64,000 bases of DNA from Epiperipatus broadwayi (GCA_028023455.1 JAQFVV010012575.1:1050517-1114516); one strand, 5' to 3'; counted from the stretch's first letter, positions 47,259-59,669 are shown. Notes: generated by a model from the letters alone, not told the origin. Translations and numbers: made by a program.

Positions 47259-47621
47259 TTGGAGTGTCATGGTGTATATAAAATTCCATGTAGGGTCTGT
47301 TCACATACATATATTGGACAGACTAATCATAGAATAAATATTAGAAAGAAAGAACACATTCTGGCAGTCAGAAAAAAATCCAATTCATCAGCTATTTATT
47401 CTCATATAAAATTAATTAATCATGATAACAATTTTGATAAAACAAATATTCTAGCAAAAATTGAACAATATGACCAAAGATTGCTAAGAGAAGCTATAGA
47501 GATTTTTAAAAGGCCCAAGAGCATAAATGAAAGGTGTGAATTAAAGAAGATTAACAACATTTGGAAGAAGCTATTGGAAGACAAACTGAAATTTAAAACT
47601 TCTCAACCAATAGAATTTTAG
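47259..47621 (+). pseudogene. PLE lineage 1 GIY-YIG endonuclease, right copy
   Basis: 120 codons with VYKIPCRVCSHTYIGQTNHR, the complete Cys pair and Y-I-G, then EHILAVRKKSNSSAIYSHIK and LLREAIEIFKRPKSINERCE. An in-frame stop replaces the next residue of the left copy's C-terminal extension (FKYEEKQK). Better preserved than the left copy around the active site. Confidence 0.82.
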
Positions 47622-47691
47622 TATGAGGAGAAACAAAAAGTTAAAAACAATTTTAAATCTCACACACATTCCTATGATTTGAGAAAGAGAA

Positions 47692-47735
47692 CGCTTTGAG
47701 GAAGGTACTTGTTATTGTACCAAAACGTCAGCTAT
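47692..47735 (+). ncRNA. Hammerhead-like motif, PLE lineage 1 right copy
   Basis: UUGAGGA (47696-47702), stem II GGUAC (47704-47708) / GUACC (47717-47721), AAAAC (47722-47726), GUC (47727-47729). Layout equals published PLE hammerheads with almost no stem III, but C3 and G12 are substituted, in both arms. Confidence 0.5.
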
Positions 47736-48059
47736 TTAACTATTTTACTACGCGGAATATCCCGAAAATAATAATAATATGAAATCACCATTTATCCTTG
47801 AAAATATTAGAATATATATATATTATATTCTATGAAAGACAATCAACCAATAACCATTTCAATAAGTATTGACAGATTAAGCAATAATATTGGTTAAGAT
47901 CAGAGGGTTTCAGAATGCCATTTGTCTCAACAATAAGATTAATAAAAGTAAATAACAACAATGAATAAGTATTATTAAAACAAATGCAAGATTTAGTAAA
48001 ATTTAAGAGGATAAGACTTCTCATACTCACTCTTATAAATTGTAACAAATCTTACTATC

Positions 48060-48260
48060 AGAAACATGTCAATAAATAGGCAAAAACTCTCCATATAGTA
48101 GTGCCACCTTGTGCTAACCAGAATAATCAATGGATGCCAGAAGGTTTGTGCATAAAATCCCTATCTAGTGCATACTCATCCAATATCCCCAGACTAGTTT
48201 CTGGCTTGTGGTCTTCGTCAGTGAGGAGCATTGGTGATCATGTGATGTTTGGTGGTTTAG
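48060..48260. mobile_element. Retrozyme-like fold-back, copy A3
   Basis: Minus-strand family A unit from the hammerhead through GAGTATGCACTAGATAGGG, ATCCATTGATTATTC and GTGGCACTACTATATGG, joined at about 48233 to a short plus-strand piece (GTGATCATGTGATGTTTGG). Same architecture as copies A1 and A4 but short. Confidence 0.65.
48172..48237 (-). ncRNA. Hammerhead ribozyme with intact core boxes
   Basis: Minus strand: CCAAU and CUCCUCA form stem I with UGGGGAUAUUGG; CUGACGA (48221-48215); a weak stem II around CACAA; GAAAC (48201-48197); UA; GUC with cleavage expected after 48192. All catalytic boxes agree with the consensus. Stem II is imperfect (one mismatch inside), so activity is uncertain. 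Confidence 0.7.
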
Positions 48261-48361
48261 AAACATATGTCATTGAATGGTTAAGTTATATAAATAATTC
48301 TTCACACCATGCCAACATTCTTACAGCTATGATCAGATCTACAATTCAATTCTTTTCATAA

Positions 48362-50465
48362 AAAATATGGTTTACCATTGTGATGTTTTTTAAAACAATT
48401 TTGCTTTGAATTAAAATAATTTGTTTAATACTCTTCTATAAGTAATACCTCAGGTTTCTTTTAAATAATAGTTTAATTAATGGGAGCTTTATTCTCTTTT
48501 AAATCATGATTATTAGACAAGAATAAGATTCTAGTAATAACCTGGAAAAATATACTCTTATCATTAGGATATTTTATTATCTCTAATAATTATAAGAATT
48601 TTAATTATTAAAAAATAAACATTATATATTCTTAATTTAGAATAAAATAATTTACTAGGAAAGCATTCAGATATAAGGAGTGAATAAGGGATTTTATGGT
48701 AACTTAGGATACCCTACTAATACATCCTATACAATAACGTTTGACTTGAAACAATTTCATTTTAATTTTTAATGAAGAATCAAAAACAATTTCCTTAATG
48801 AAATAAAATGATTTCAGCATGAAATCAGTGACCTTTTAACAAATGAAATTGATTACAGTAATCCTTTAATAATGACCAAATAAAATAATATATTTCTTGG
48901 ATGCTTTCTTTATATTTGAGAGCAATTATAATAAAACGATTCTCATGTCAAATAAGATATGTTCATATATTTTCATTATATCCAATTAAGGATAAATTTA
49001 GATTTCTGAATAACACATGTATGAATGATGGTAAATACTCAAGAAGAAAATTAATACTAAAAATAACACTTATCTTTGACAATAAAGATACTTAATATAC
49101 AAAACGTTAATCCCTTACAATATTATCAGAGTGAATTATTTAAATACTCAATTGTACAACCCACTATGAAGGAAAACTATAACTATGGTTTACAAATGAA
49201 TGAATGAAAATCAAATAAAGAATAAATAAAAATTATTATTCACTTGTTAATGAAACTTTCTGCAATATTAGTATTATCATAAGTTCTCAATTTTATGGCA
49301 CCACCATTCCATTATATTATCCCTTATGAATATATTTAATATCTTTCAAATATCACTTACTAATGAAGAAATGAAATAGTTGTTTAAGAAGATGGATATC
49401 ATTTATTGATGCCAAATATAATTTTAATTTCTAATCAAATGCTTATAAGGTTTACATCTTGAAATATGGGCAAACCACAGCAAACAAGATCTACACATAA
49501 AATTACTAACAACCTACACTCTGATTAACCAAGTGTGCAATAAAAATAAGCTGACATTTATCAGCACTAATGAAATATATCAATTACCAGGATAAAGTAA
49601 CGAAAGTGCATTATATATGACTTTATACAAAAGTACATTATAAATAAATCCACATTTGGGCTAATAAGGTAGGTAAAAAAACATAAAGTCAAAGAAAAAA
49701 ACATCTGCATGTGAGGTCAATATATAAGCTAGAACTTTATATCTATATATATTAATAATGAGAATGAACTATCAAAAAGTACATCAAGAATAATAATATT
49801 TGCCTTAAATAAAGTCTTTTATTCTTAAGTATAAGATAAAAAATAATATAATACACAGAAAATATCCTGACATAAGAGAGAGGCTAAGCTAAATCTTTTT
49901 GAAAACAGTAGCAAGATTATATTAGAAACAAGAGAGAGACTAATATAACAATCTCTTAAATAATACAACAACAAACTAATGTGTAAAGCTGACAATGTAA
50001 AAAATTATTGCCAAATATAGCTTAATAAAATAAATTATAACATAAAATAAGCAATAAAATATATGTTAGCTTTTATTATGTTTATGATTAGTATATACAT
50101 TTAAATAAATGACTTCATAAAAAGGAATGAAATATAATGCTTTTAAAATGCAATATAATAAAATAGAAACACTCTGACAACTTTTGGATAAATGCAGCCT
50201 ATAAAAATTTATAAAACCATACCAAATAGCAATGCGTAAAATAAAGAAAATATAGAGCATAATATGGTACCAATATATTGAGACTTAAAACTACACCTTT
50301 TTTCCAAATGCAAATAAAAATGAAAGTCCTCACATCTTATGCCTTGTTGAAATAAAAATTCACAATAAATCAGATCCCAGGATTATTAATCTATTAGGGA
50401 AATATGGTAATTTTTTTACTCTTTCTCCCCCCTCCTTGCAGTTGGAATTGCAATATTGGTGCACC
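48362..50465. other. No feature seen
   Basis: Two kilobases of A/T-rich sequence with no supported ORF, RNA or repeat. Confidence 0.5.
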
Positions 50466-50469
50466 AAAA

Positions 50470-53422
50470 CTCACTATTTTTCTTCATTTAGAATTATTCA
50501 TATTGACCAGCACTTGCTAATTGCTACCTTTTTTCACAGGGGATTCCATTTTAACATAATCTTCATCTATCTTTATAATAATGGGACATTGATTCACAAA
50601 GTTATTCAGTAAATTAATCTCTCCTTGGCCACTATCATATCCATCTGTTTTTTCTGTGATTTTAACAATTCATATGAAGATTTTACTAATAAGTACATTC
50701 ATCATTTGAATCAAAAAATGATGAGTGTGAAAGGATTTTTTGCTCCAGGAGCTTTTTCCTTTTACACATTGAAATACAAAATCCTAATTGATCTGATTTT
50801 CTATACTCCAGATTTACACCTTGTGATTGATCCACTCCTTGAGCCTATCCCTTCATTGGATCACTTGGCAATGGATATTAAAATCAATGTTAACTTTAGA
50901 TTTTATCACACAATGAGTTACAATAGGACACTCAAAGTGCTTCTGAAGACAACAACCCTTGAAGCCATTGTTTCAGAAGCTTATATTTATTTTCATAAGA
51001 TTATAATCCTATCTTTACAGCCAACTGAAGCATGGTTCTGTTTTGTAAACATCCTTCAAACCATTATTAGGCATTTTACAAGAAAAACTCAAGGCCTGGC
51101 TAGGCACCTCGAGGAAATGGAAACAATTAGCAAAAAGTTGAAATCTTCACCCTGTAACTCTACTACCATTAATGCCATTATGGACTTAAAAAAATGTCAA
51201 TACAAAAATAAGCAATCTGCCCATGCTGAATATCTATCGATTAAAAAATCAAAGGTTTATCTCTCCCAGCCTGATTCTTGGATGAGAGGATATATTTTCT
51301 GGATGTTAGGGACCAGAGAAAACAAATCAATTCCATCCTCAATCATATCAAAAATCATTTATACGGGACTCTCTATGCTACATGAAATCCTTCTGAATTA
51401 TAAAACCAAACTTTTTAATTCCAGTTTAATACAAAATAACTACTGGGGCAATAAGCCTGAAGAACAAAATTATAGTATATTGGAATTGGACATTGTCCTG
51501 AAATTAAAGTCACTTCCTGATGGTTGTTCATCCTGGTCTACATTTGATTCCCAAATTCCTCCTCCTCTTTCTAAGTAAATTTACTGTACCTATTATTCTT
51601 AAGGTGATTAACCTCCTATCTATCCAGAGTCAGATAATCCCTGGACTTTACCCCATTTTTTGGTTTCCTTCCTAAATCACAAATTCTCATTCACCACTAG
51701 AGAATCTGAGACCTATTTGTATGACTCCAATAATGATAAAAGTAATAGAATTCATCATTAAGGACAAGATTCAGAATGACATTCTATCTCATATCTCCCA
51801 ATTCCAATTTTCAAAATGTGGATCCTCTACAGCAGATGCTATTTGTTTATTCAAACTTGTACAGAAACATGTAAGAGATAATAGACAGTCCAGCCCTATA
51901 GTCATACAATTAGACATAGTAGCTGCTTTTGATATGGTTTGTACAGATGTTCTGTTGGAGCTGCTGGAAAACTATAGAGTCCTAGGTTCCTTCCTTTGCA
52001 CTGTGGCAAACTTACCTAATAACCATGAAATATTTATCATGCTGAATGGTAAGGTTGCACCTGAATTCAGGCCTTGCAATTCCATCCCCCAGGGTTTGCC
52101 CTTGAGTGCATTTCTGTTTATCACTTACATCAATTCACTCTTGGTAGAACTGGAGGAAAAACTTCCAGATATTTGCATTCCATCAATACAGAAACCAGTC
52201 TCTCACATTACTTACATAGATGATATTGTCATCTTTCTGCCATCCAGTAAATTCATTCCCAAATTAGTAACCATGCTTCAAAACTTTACAAACCAATCTG
52301 GGCTTCATTTAAATAACAAAAAATCATCAGCATGGAGACTATCCTCAAGCTCAAACATTATATCTCACTTTTTAGCAAAGCCTCAAAGATTCTTGGGGTT
52401 TCTGATATACCTATCACCCATTGTGATAAGAAGATTCATTTAGGAACACATCATCCTTGCTACCAGCAAGATCGCAGATGCCTTTTCTTGAGTATACCTA
52501 TCGATACATGCAAAAGTATCTTTAATAAATATGCTAATTTATCCAAGGTTAAACTATTTCTTGCCTGCTTCTAATTTCACCCAATTTTTCATAAGGAAAA
52601 TCAATGCCTTGTGTGCCAAGCCATCCAATTTTAATAGTATCTCCTTACATTTCATCACAATGTTGCTATTTTAGAAATCATTCAATATAATGCATAGAAT
52701 ACTACACCATTACCCGAAAGCAGACTTCCTTTCTGGGCTAATACTTACCGATTGTCCACCACCTAATGGGTTAACCAGGATAACTTCCTTGGTTGGCCAG
52801 CTTGAGAAGCATATTCCAATCTTGGAAAAATACTTTCAATGGGAAAGTAACATATTGGCATGCCTATAACATTGTACATAAATCTTTCCAGCCGGAGCAA
52901 ACCTTCTTGGGTGTGACAAATAAAGTAATAATAAGGAAATTTAAACTATGGACCTTAGAACTCAAATACTTGGACTTTGTTTTGAAGATCAACCTAGAAG
53001 CTTTGCCAATCAAATTTTTTCTGTCATTTAAAAGAGGGATTACCAAAATTATTCCTATATGTCAACTTTGGCTGAGGGAAGAAGAAACCACTCCTCATGT
53101 TCTGTTCCATTGTCAAGTTCTCAATGTACATAGTATTGAAGCACTATCCAATACAAAACAATCAAAAATTTTTCTTCTCTCATTATTGGATTGTATTAAA
53201 AGTGGATATTTTTCCTCTATCAGGATGTCAATATTCCTGTTGTATATTTTATGGACTATCAGATGTAAGATCATGTTTAACCCAATGACAAAGAACACTG
53301 TGAACTTATTCCACAATATGCTCAAAAGATATAAGCTTAGAGATAGAACACTCGCATCATCGGATATTCATGTGGCAACATGGAGCTTAATTGCCTTTTC
53401 TATTGGACTGGGTTTGATCTGA
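50470..53422 (+). pseudogene. APE-type LINE ORF2, nearly complete but frameshifted
   Basis: Protein pieces in order: endonuclease end with CDFNNSYEDF (GDFN-like, about 50655) and SLDHLAMDIKI (SDH-like, about 50855); a long linker to 51578; RT at 51721-52443 with VIQLDIVAAFDMV (motif A), IPQGLPLSAFLF (motif B) and the catalytic YIDDIVIFL (about 52215); a frame change to 52332-52574; and the C-terminus 52793-53422 with a degenerate zinc motif (CQLWLREEETTPHVLFHC, one Cys replaced) and ILWTIRCKIMFN. At least three frame changes. The N-terminal endonuclease is incomplete. Clade not assigned. Confidence 0.85.
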
Positions 53423-53592
53423 ATTTTTTTTGAGAACTTGTTTGTTCGATATAAGATACCAGACAATGCATATTGGCTGTCAAGGACAATTATTTTTTGG
53501 GGTTTAAAATTGTAAATATAGATTATATATCAATCACAATGTTATTTCACTGCAAAATTTAGCATTGAATAAAGATTCTTTGTTTGTTTTTT
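53423..53592 (+). other. LINE 3' UTR with AATAAA
   Basis: About 150 bp without frame, AATAAA at about 53568, then a T run and A run near 53588-53602 that may be the remains of the tail. Confidence 0.5.
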
Positions 53593-53602
53593 TTTTAAAA
53601 AA

Positions 53603-54920
53603 AGAACAATTGTGCAGAAATAAACATTAAACAAACATTTGATTTTTTGTATCTTTGCATATTCATGTATGCATGACTAGGTAAATTTATGCTGACATAT
53701 TATTTTATATATATATCTACTGTTATTTAGTTTCCAAAATTATAGTTTAATTTTACTATTGCCAAGAGTATTTAAATTATGGTTAAAGAACATGGTTATT
53801 TAATTAGGAATATTTTTATTATCTTTGATAGTTATTTAAATACAGGCATAACAGATTATAAAATCCAATTATCTACAAAAGGTTGTTATTACATCCATAT
53901 CATCAGATTACATCCAAATTTAGTTATTGTAGGATATAATTGAATACAATAAAATACCCTTTGTTATCCAGCTTTATATATAAAAATTATTTACACTTGA
54001 ATAATAATTATTATTTTAAAACCCTGAGAGATTGTTCAACACATTACTGTTATTAATAGTCATAACTGGCTTTCCCCAACATCTTTAATTAATAGTTATA
54101 ATAAGTATATTAATTTTTCTTAAATGTGATTTTTAGAAATATTTATTATTATTATTTTATTAAAATTATTAAAAGAACAAACAAATGTATTTATTTGATA
54201 TGTGTGTGGTTTATATTTACATCCATATTAACACATATATTTCTATTTATTTATTTTTTATTGCAATAATGTTTTTTTTAAAAATTAAGTTTAACAACCA
54301 AAAAAAATATGTTAGTTTTATAAATGCATAACAACTAACTATTTTTTAATGGAAATTATATTATAATTCTATTTTATATATTTATTTTTTCATTTACTAA
54401 AATAATCAACTGTGATTATAGCCTCAATATATTATGTATCTATCTAACAATACTCATAAGTGTTAGGAAACAGTAGAAAAGAGTAAAACAATCATTACTC
54501 ACATCCTGGTGTAGAATATTGAAATCAGTATAATTAGAGCATTATATAATAAATATTGGTTTCACACAAAGGATTAACTAATACTAACTAAGCACTTTAG
54601 AATACAATCAGAAGATATACAGATGTTACTTTTTATTATTTATAATAGATTAGGACCTGACATTGTGAAAGAATATGAAATTCTTAAGAAGAATTCAGAC
54701 ATCTTCCAATTATTGTTTAAAGACAAAATATTTTGGTACTCTATGTCTGAAGCAGATAATGTGGTTTTAGATTGTTTCATTGATGAAGTATCAAAATCTA
54801 TCTTCAAATAAGATTAAAAAAAACAACAAAGTGATGAGTTTTAATTTATAATGCTATCCAGCTATATAAAAAGTTTTGAGAATAATATGGTCTATTTTTT
54901 ATACAGATATGAAATTCAAG
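53603..54920. other. No feature seen
   Basis: A/T-rich. A 62-codon frame at 54623-54811 has no recognisable motif and is not called. Confidence 0.45.
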
Positions 54921-55091
54921 AGTTAGAAGAATTTACCACTAAATATCACATAATCACCATTTCTTATGTTTGCTCATAACTGTTATTAAAACAGGAAAAA
55001 CTCTCCATACAGTAGTGCCACTCAGCGCAAGCCAGAGTAATCAATGGATGCCAGAAGGCTTGTGAATAAAATTCATATCTAGTGCCTATTC

Positions 55092-55150
55092 ATCCAATAT
55101 CCCCAGACTAGTTTCTAGCTTGTGGCTTTCATCAGTGAAGAACTTTGGAT
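55092..55150 (-). ncRNA. Hammerhead ribozyme, apparently complete
   Basis: Minus strand, type I: outer stem I AUCCAA/UUGGAU (6 bp), inner stem I CUUCA/UGGGG with G-U pairs, CUGAUGA (55135-55129), stem II AGC/GCU with loop CACAA, GAAAC (55115-55111), loop UA, and GUC with cleavage expected after 55106. All conserved core bases are present. Stem III is only AC/GU. Confidence 0.85.
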
Positions 55151-55850
55151 TTGAAAGCACTGCACCTAGATCTTAGGATCTTATGCCCCCCTCCAGCAAA
55201 ACTATGAGTTTAAAATTTAAAACACAATAATATTTTCAATACAAGCTCATTAGCTTATATAGTCATATAGGTCTGACCTCAGTTCAGTACTCTTTTGTTC
55301 TTTAATAATTATCTACAGCCTATTATACAGGATTGGTATTAAACCACTAAACATCACATGATCACCATTTTTTATGCTTGCTCATAACTGTTATTAAAAC
55401 AGCAAAACTTTCCATACAGTAGTGCCCACCCACTAGCTGGGGATATTGGATGAGTAGGCACTAGATAGGGATATTATGCACAAGCCTTCTGTCATCCATT
55501 GATTACTCTGGCTTAAACTGAGTGGCACTACTGTATGAAGAGTTTTGCCTGTTTTAATAACAGTTATGAGCACACATAAGAAATGGTGATTATGTGATGT
55601 TTAGTGGTTTAACACCATTCCTGCCTAATAGAATAGTGGTGGCTATGGTTATTAAAGAACCAAAGACACCAAAAAGTATGGGTATTGAACTGAGTTCAAC
55701 CTATAGATGACTATATAAGCTAATGAGCTTGGATTGAAAATATTATTGTATTTTCCAATTTTAAACTCATAGTTTTGTAGTTAAGTAGAGATAAAAGGTG
55801 GCTGCTGGATGGTTGCATTTGATCTTAAGATCTAGGTATAGTGCTCTCAG

Positions 55851-55909
55851 ATCCAAAGCTCTTCACTGACAAAATCCACAAGATAGAAACTAGTCTGGGG
55901 ATATTGGAT
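55851..55909 (+). ncRNA. Hammerhead ribozyme, one core mutation
   Basis: Mirror copy of 55092-55150: AUCCAA, CUGACAA (55866-55872; G8 to A), stem II AUC/GAU, GAAAC (55886-55890), GUC (55893-55895), UUGGAU. Stem II differs from its partner by a compensatory pair change (G-C to U-A), which supports the fold. The G8 change probably kills catalysis. Confidence 0.75.
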
Positions 55910-56000
55910 CAGTGGGCACTAGATAGGGATTTTATGCACAAGCCTTCTGGAATCCATTGATTACTCTTGCTTGCACTGTTTTAGTTATAAGAATTTATAA

Positions 56001-57190
56001 ACATGCTTAAGTGATTTATGAGGGTGGGTATTGTGGAGGACAATGAAAATGGTGGTGAGGATTACATGTACTGAAAGTAAAAAAAAAACAAAACAATTTT
56101 TTATTAGATGATTAAAATATATTTATACAAAATTTTATTTTTACTCTAAATCATACTAAGCATTAATTATGCTTTATGTAGGAAAGATTGTTAAAATAAA
56201 ATGTATATTGCAATGGTTCGAAGAAAGTGCAGTTAACATTGAATGTTGAAAAATTATCATCAATTCCAAGTTAAAAATTAATCTAATTTAAATATAAAAT
56301 TAAACTATTAAAGGAATGATAATGACTATAACTAGCCTGAGAGATCAGAAAAAACAAAGACTATAAGTTCACCAGCTTTAAATTACTATACATTCTAGAT
56401 AAGTTAAGTTCACCAGCATTACAGATGAATAACAATCATTCATCAAGAATGATCAAAAAATAAAACTAACAGTCATTCTTGTGATTGGATTTGAAAATAG
56501 TCCACCATAGACCAGGATAATTACTTAGCCCTTGCCAAACTTGGGGCAGCTTATATAAACAATAACTTGGATACACAAACTTAAGTGCTAATCCTCAGAA
56601 TATAACAATTAAAAAGATAATGCCGGGATAGAGAAACATGCTCATTATCAATGCCCTGTCCATTTAGTATCATTAAGGTACTGGCCAACTATAAACTTCA
56701 TTTCTAATAATAAAAACTAAATAAAATGTAGTGCATGGACTTTAAAGAATATACCTTTGCAGCAACCAGGATCATCATCATCATCATCTAAATGTCTATA
56801 GCACTAAACACAAACCACAATATATAACTGACCATCATGCATGACTACAGCTCAGTGACAAGAGCTTTATAAATGTTACTGTGAACAAGAGATAATACTG
56901 AGATATAATATTTTAAACCTAGTCTAGGATTAAATAAATTCACTGGAACAGCTTAATAAAATATAAATTTATTAATAAAAATAAAATTAAATTCAGGTCT
57001 GTTGAGTATGCTATAAATTCAGCATTCTGATTTTGATTAAAATAATGAAAAAAAAATGCTATTACATTGTAATTTACATATATCTCAAAGCAATCTTATA
57101 TATAAGCACTCAAATATGCTGTGTAATAATTTAAAATTAACAACTTTAAATTGTTATAAATCAATAATAATTTTTTTTTTGTAATATATA
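56001..57190. other. No gene; short (ATC)n near 56771
   Basis: A/T-rich; ATCATCATCATCATC at 56771-56787 and an AT microsatellite at 57185-57199 are the only repeats noted. Confidence 0.45.
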
Positions 57191-57199
57191 TATATATAT

Positions 57200-59663
57200 T
57201 GTAACGGGCACATATGTCGTTACATTATTTTTTTATTATTAAACATGAAAAAAATAAAAAGTTCGCAAATAAAACTTTTTTTTAAGAATTAAAAATTGAA
57301 CTATACTAAACTTATATATATATAAAATTGCACAGATGAAAAAAAAAAGACTTTATAAAAAAAAAAAAGTATTTTAAAACTAAATTGTCAGTAAAGATTT
57401 AAAGATAAAAATATATCTAAGTTTGTACAAAACAAATTAATTAATATTATTGAAAAAAATGGAAATGATTTTAATTAGTCCAAGTGAACTAGCCCTTGGG
57501 CATTTAAATGTATAAGCAATGGTCAGATAGGAAAACAATAGAAAATAATGGCCAATGAAAGGAAACCATCAGGAAATTGGACCTCAACAGAAGGATCATC
57601 ATCATCGATGACATAATGTCAATTGGATCTGAAAGTTACATATAAAAGAAAAAGTTTGGAAATAAATGAGTAGTGAGTAAAGAAAATTTAAGAGAAGATG
57701 GAGATGTATTAAGTTGGAGAGTTGGAGGTGAAGGGATTGAAAGATACACTTTCAATTCCTTCAGTTGTTATAAAAAAAAAGAAAATGAAACATTGCTTTT
57801 CCTAAAACAGGACCACAGGATCATTGGGGGATTTAACGTTGGATTCCAAATGGCAAGCAATGGCTAACTAATGAACATTTCTAAAATTGTAAGCACATTA
57901 TGAACTTAAATGAATATTAATTTGAAAACACTAATAACTTTAAAATATAAACTTTCCCAGTATTTAAAAAATAGAAATAGAATCCTATCTGACCAAATTA
58001 AATTCTTTATTAATTCTTTTTATTTGATGTATTTCTTTTTTAAAAATCATTTCCATTTATTTTATTTTTTTTGGTTCTTTTAAGTTTTATTTATGATTTT
58101 TGTTTTTCGTTAAACTAAATTATATAAATGTTAAACACATTCATATCGGCTTTTTCAAACCAAATTGAGCAAACGCTTTTTGCGAGTGTTAAATAATAAA
58201 TGAATACCCTCTGACCCATACAAGATATAGAATTTATGCAGCAATAAAAGGAATCTCTTATTACTATGACTCAAATATTTATATATGAGCAAATCTGAAT
58301 GGGTCAGAGGGTATTCATTTATTATTTAACATTCGCAAAAAGTGTTTGCACAATTTGGTTTGAAAAAGCCGATATGAATATGATTACAATTGTATACAGA
58401 CGCTATAAAAATAAATGCTGATTTATATAAATGTTAAACTTAAGTCAGGCGTGAATGGCTATATAGATTTGTAATGTTTTATTAGGGGAGGGTAATCTTA
58501 GGTTATTCATTTTGTAGTTGAATTAGGTCAATGGATTGGATATATTGGTGTAATTAGTAGATGTAGTATGAGGTTCGCTAAGTGTAGAATCAAATTATAC
58601 ACCGCACAACCCCTTTTGCCTATGGAATGTGATCATAACTCGGCAAAAATGACCGCAGTCCTTTCCTATGGAGTTTTTTTATTGCTCTTCTCATCAGATA
58701 GATGTAGTGTTCCTATCTGGATGAGAGTCAATTTTTTCTCTTAACCCTGCTGCTCAGATGTACATTCCTGAAAGTATGGTATTTTGTGTTGTCATATTCA
58801 TATTACATTGAATACATCAATATATCAGATGGATTGACATTGGTTTAACTGCGAACTTTTGGACTAAGGTTAAATAAGGGATAAAATATTTTCTTTTCAA
58901 ATGCAATCTATGTAGTCTATTCATACTCGACACTCTAAATAAAAATGCATTAAATTTAAGTTGGGTATATACACTTGCATGGATTCGTTATCGGTTAATT
59001 ATGTTTTGGTTTTCATATTTGATCAAAATATATAGACATTCGGTAAATAATGATACCTTACGGTGAGTATCTAAAAATGTATTTATTCGGATGTCTTTTA
59101 AGTTATTGGTGTCTATGCGGCATCTTATGATGAAAGCCATTGGGTTTCTTATAAATTTCCCTCTGCATTTCCATCAATGGCTTTATATTTTGATCGTTTA
59201 TGTTTATTTTGAAATGTTTTTAACTGTGTAATCTATGTAACCGATCTATACTCAACATTAAAAACACATTTTATAAATTCATATGTGCGAACTTATAAAA
59301 ATTAAAATGTAAATTAAAATCTAAAATAAAAGTTAAAAATAATGTTAAATGCTAAAGTAAACATACTAAAATAATAATGTTAAATTTTATATATATATGT
59401 GTAAATAAATGTTTGTGGATTAATTACTGGCAGTGGCTTATTCTATTCCTTTTTAAAAATTATTCTTAGATAAGAATTTATAAAATATAAATCTCTGCTC
59501 TACTCCTTGAGCTAGTGACATTGGGCTAACCATCAAATTCAAAATATATAAAATATTTTTTTTATTTACGTATCTGCCTACTATATAAATTTTCTAGGTT
59601 CTAAGTAGCCTAGTGGCACCCTCGTAGTGCAGATATGTTAAGCTCTCACTCTGTATCATTATA
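57200..59663 (+). repeat. Solo-LTR-like repeat, copy 2, with nested fold-back
   Basis: Opposite-strand homologue of 17420-19465. It starts TGTAACGGGCACATATG in an AT tract and ends near TATCATTATA in another, the terminal GTTACA having decayed. Shared blocks include GGGAGGGTAATCTTAGGTTAT (58486), TTGAATTAGGTCAATGGATTGG and GACCGCAGTCCTTTCCTATG. After removing the nested insertion it is about 2.16 kb. Confidence 0.6.
58137..58422. mobile_element. Fold-back retroposon with 17-bp target duplication
   Basis: Arms of about 85 bp: CATTCATATCGGCTTTTTC at 58139 mirrored near 58362-58380, with AATGAATACCCTCTGACCCA and its complement at the inner ends. A right tail (ATTACAATTGTATACAGACG) follows. TTATATAAATGTTAAAC flanks it exactly (58120-58136 and 58423-58439). 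The solo-LTR homologue at 18300-18320 has a single copy of this target, an empty site. Confidence 0.85.
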
Positions 59664-59669
59664 ATATAT

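Larger units (their letters stand above)
45655..47786. mobile_element. PLE lineage 1, head-to-head inverted dimer
   Basis: Two 5'-truncated Penelope-like copies of about 1 kb meet head to head at about 46720: minus strand on the left, plus strand on the right. The junction is the palindrome GCATGCTTACCATGA / TCATGGTAAGCATGC around a 13-bp spacer. Both outer ends share CGCGGAATAT.CCG and TTATTATTA next to GATTTC/GAAATC. Each copy keeps the end of RT, the GIY-YIG endonuclease and a hammerhead-like motif after the coding region. Confidence 0.88.
54925..56000. mobile_element. Retrozyme-like inverted dimer, copy A4
   Basis: The fullest family A copy. The left arm (minus, 54925-55430) and right arm (plus, 55431-56000) meet head to head at about 55430. 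Each arm is longer than a monomer: in the left arm CAGTAGTGCC recurs 407 bp apart (55009 and 55416); in the right arm GGGGATATTGG recurs 458 bp apart (55439 and 55897). Each has one full hammerhead. The body includes AACAAAAGAGTACTGAACTG, CTATATAAGCTAATGAGC and AAATATTATTGTGTTTT. The right arm begins just before the ribozyme cleavage position. No ORF. Confidence 0.85.

Noticed and set aside
45655-47786. Assembly artefact producing PLE palindromes
   Set aside because: The arms differ at many positions and carry different frameshifts, and two independent lineages show the same layout, so a simple read-folding artefact is unlikely, though long reads would settle it.
48901-49095. Small ORF in the AT-rich stretch
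   Set aside because: Length and composition are as expected by chance at this A+T content; no motif.
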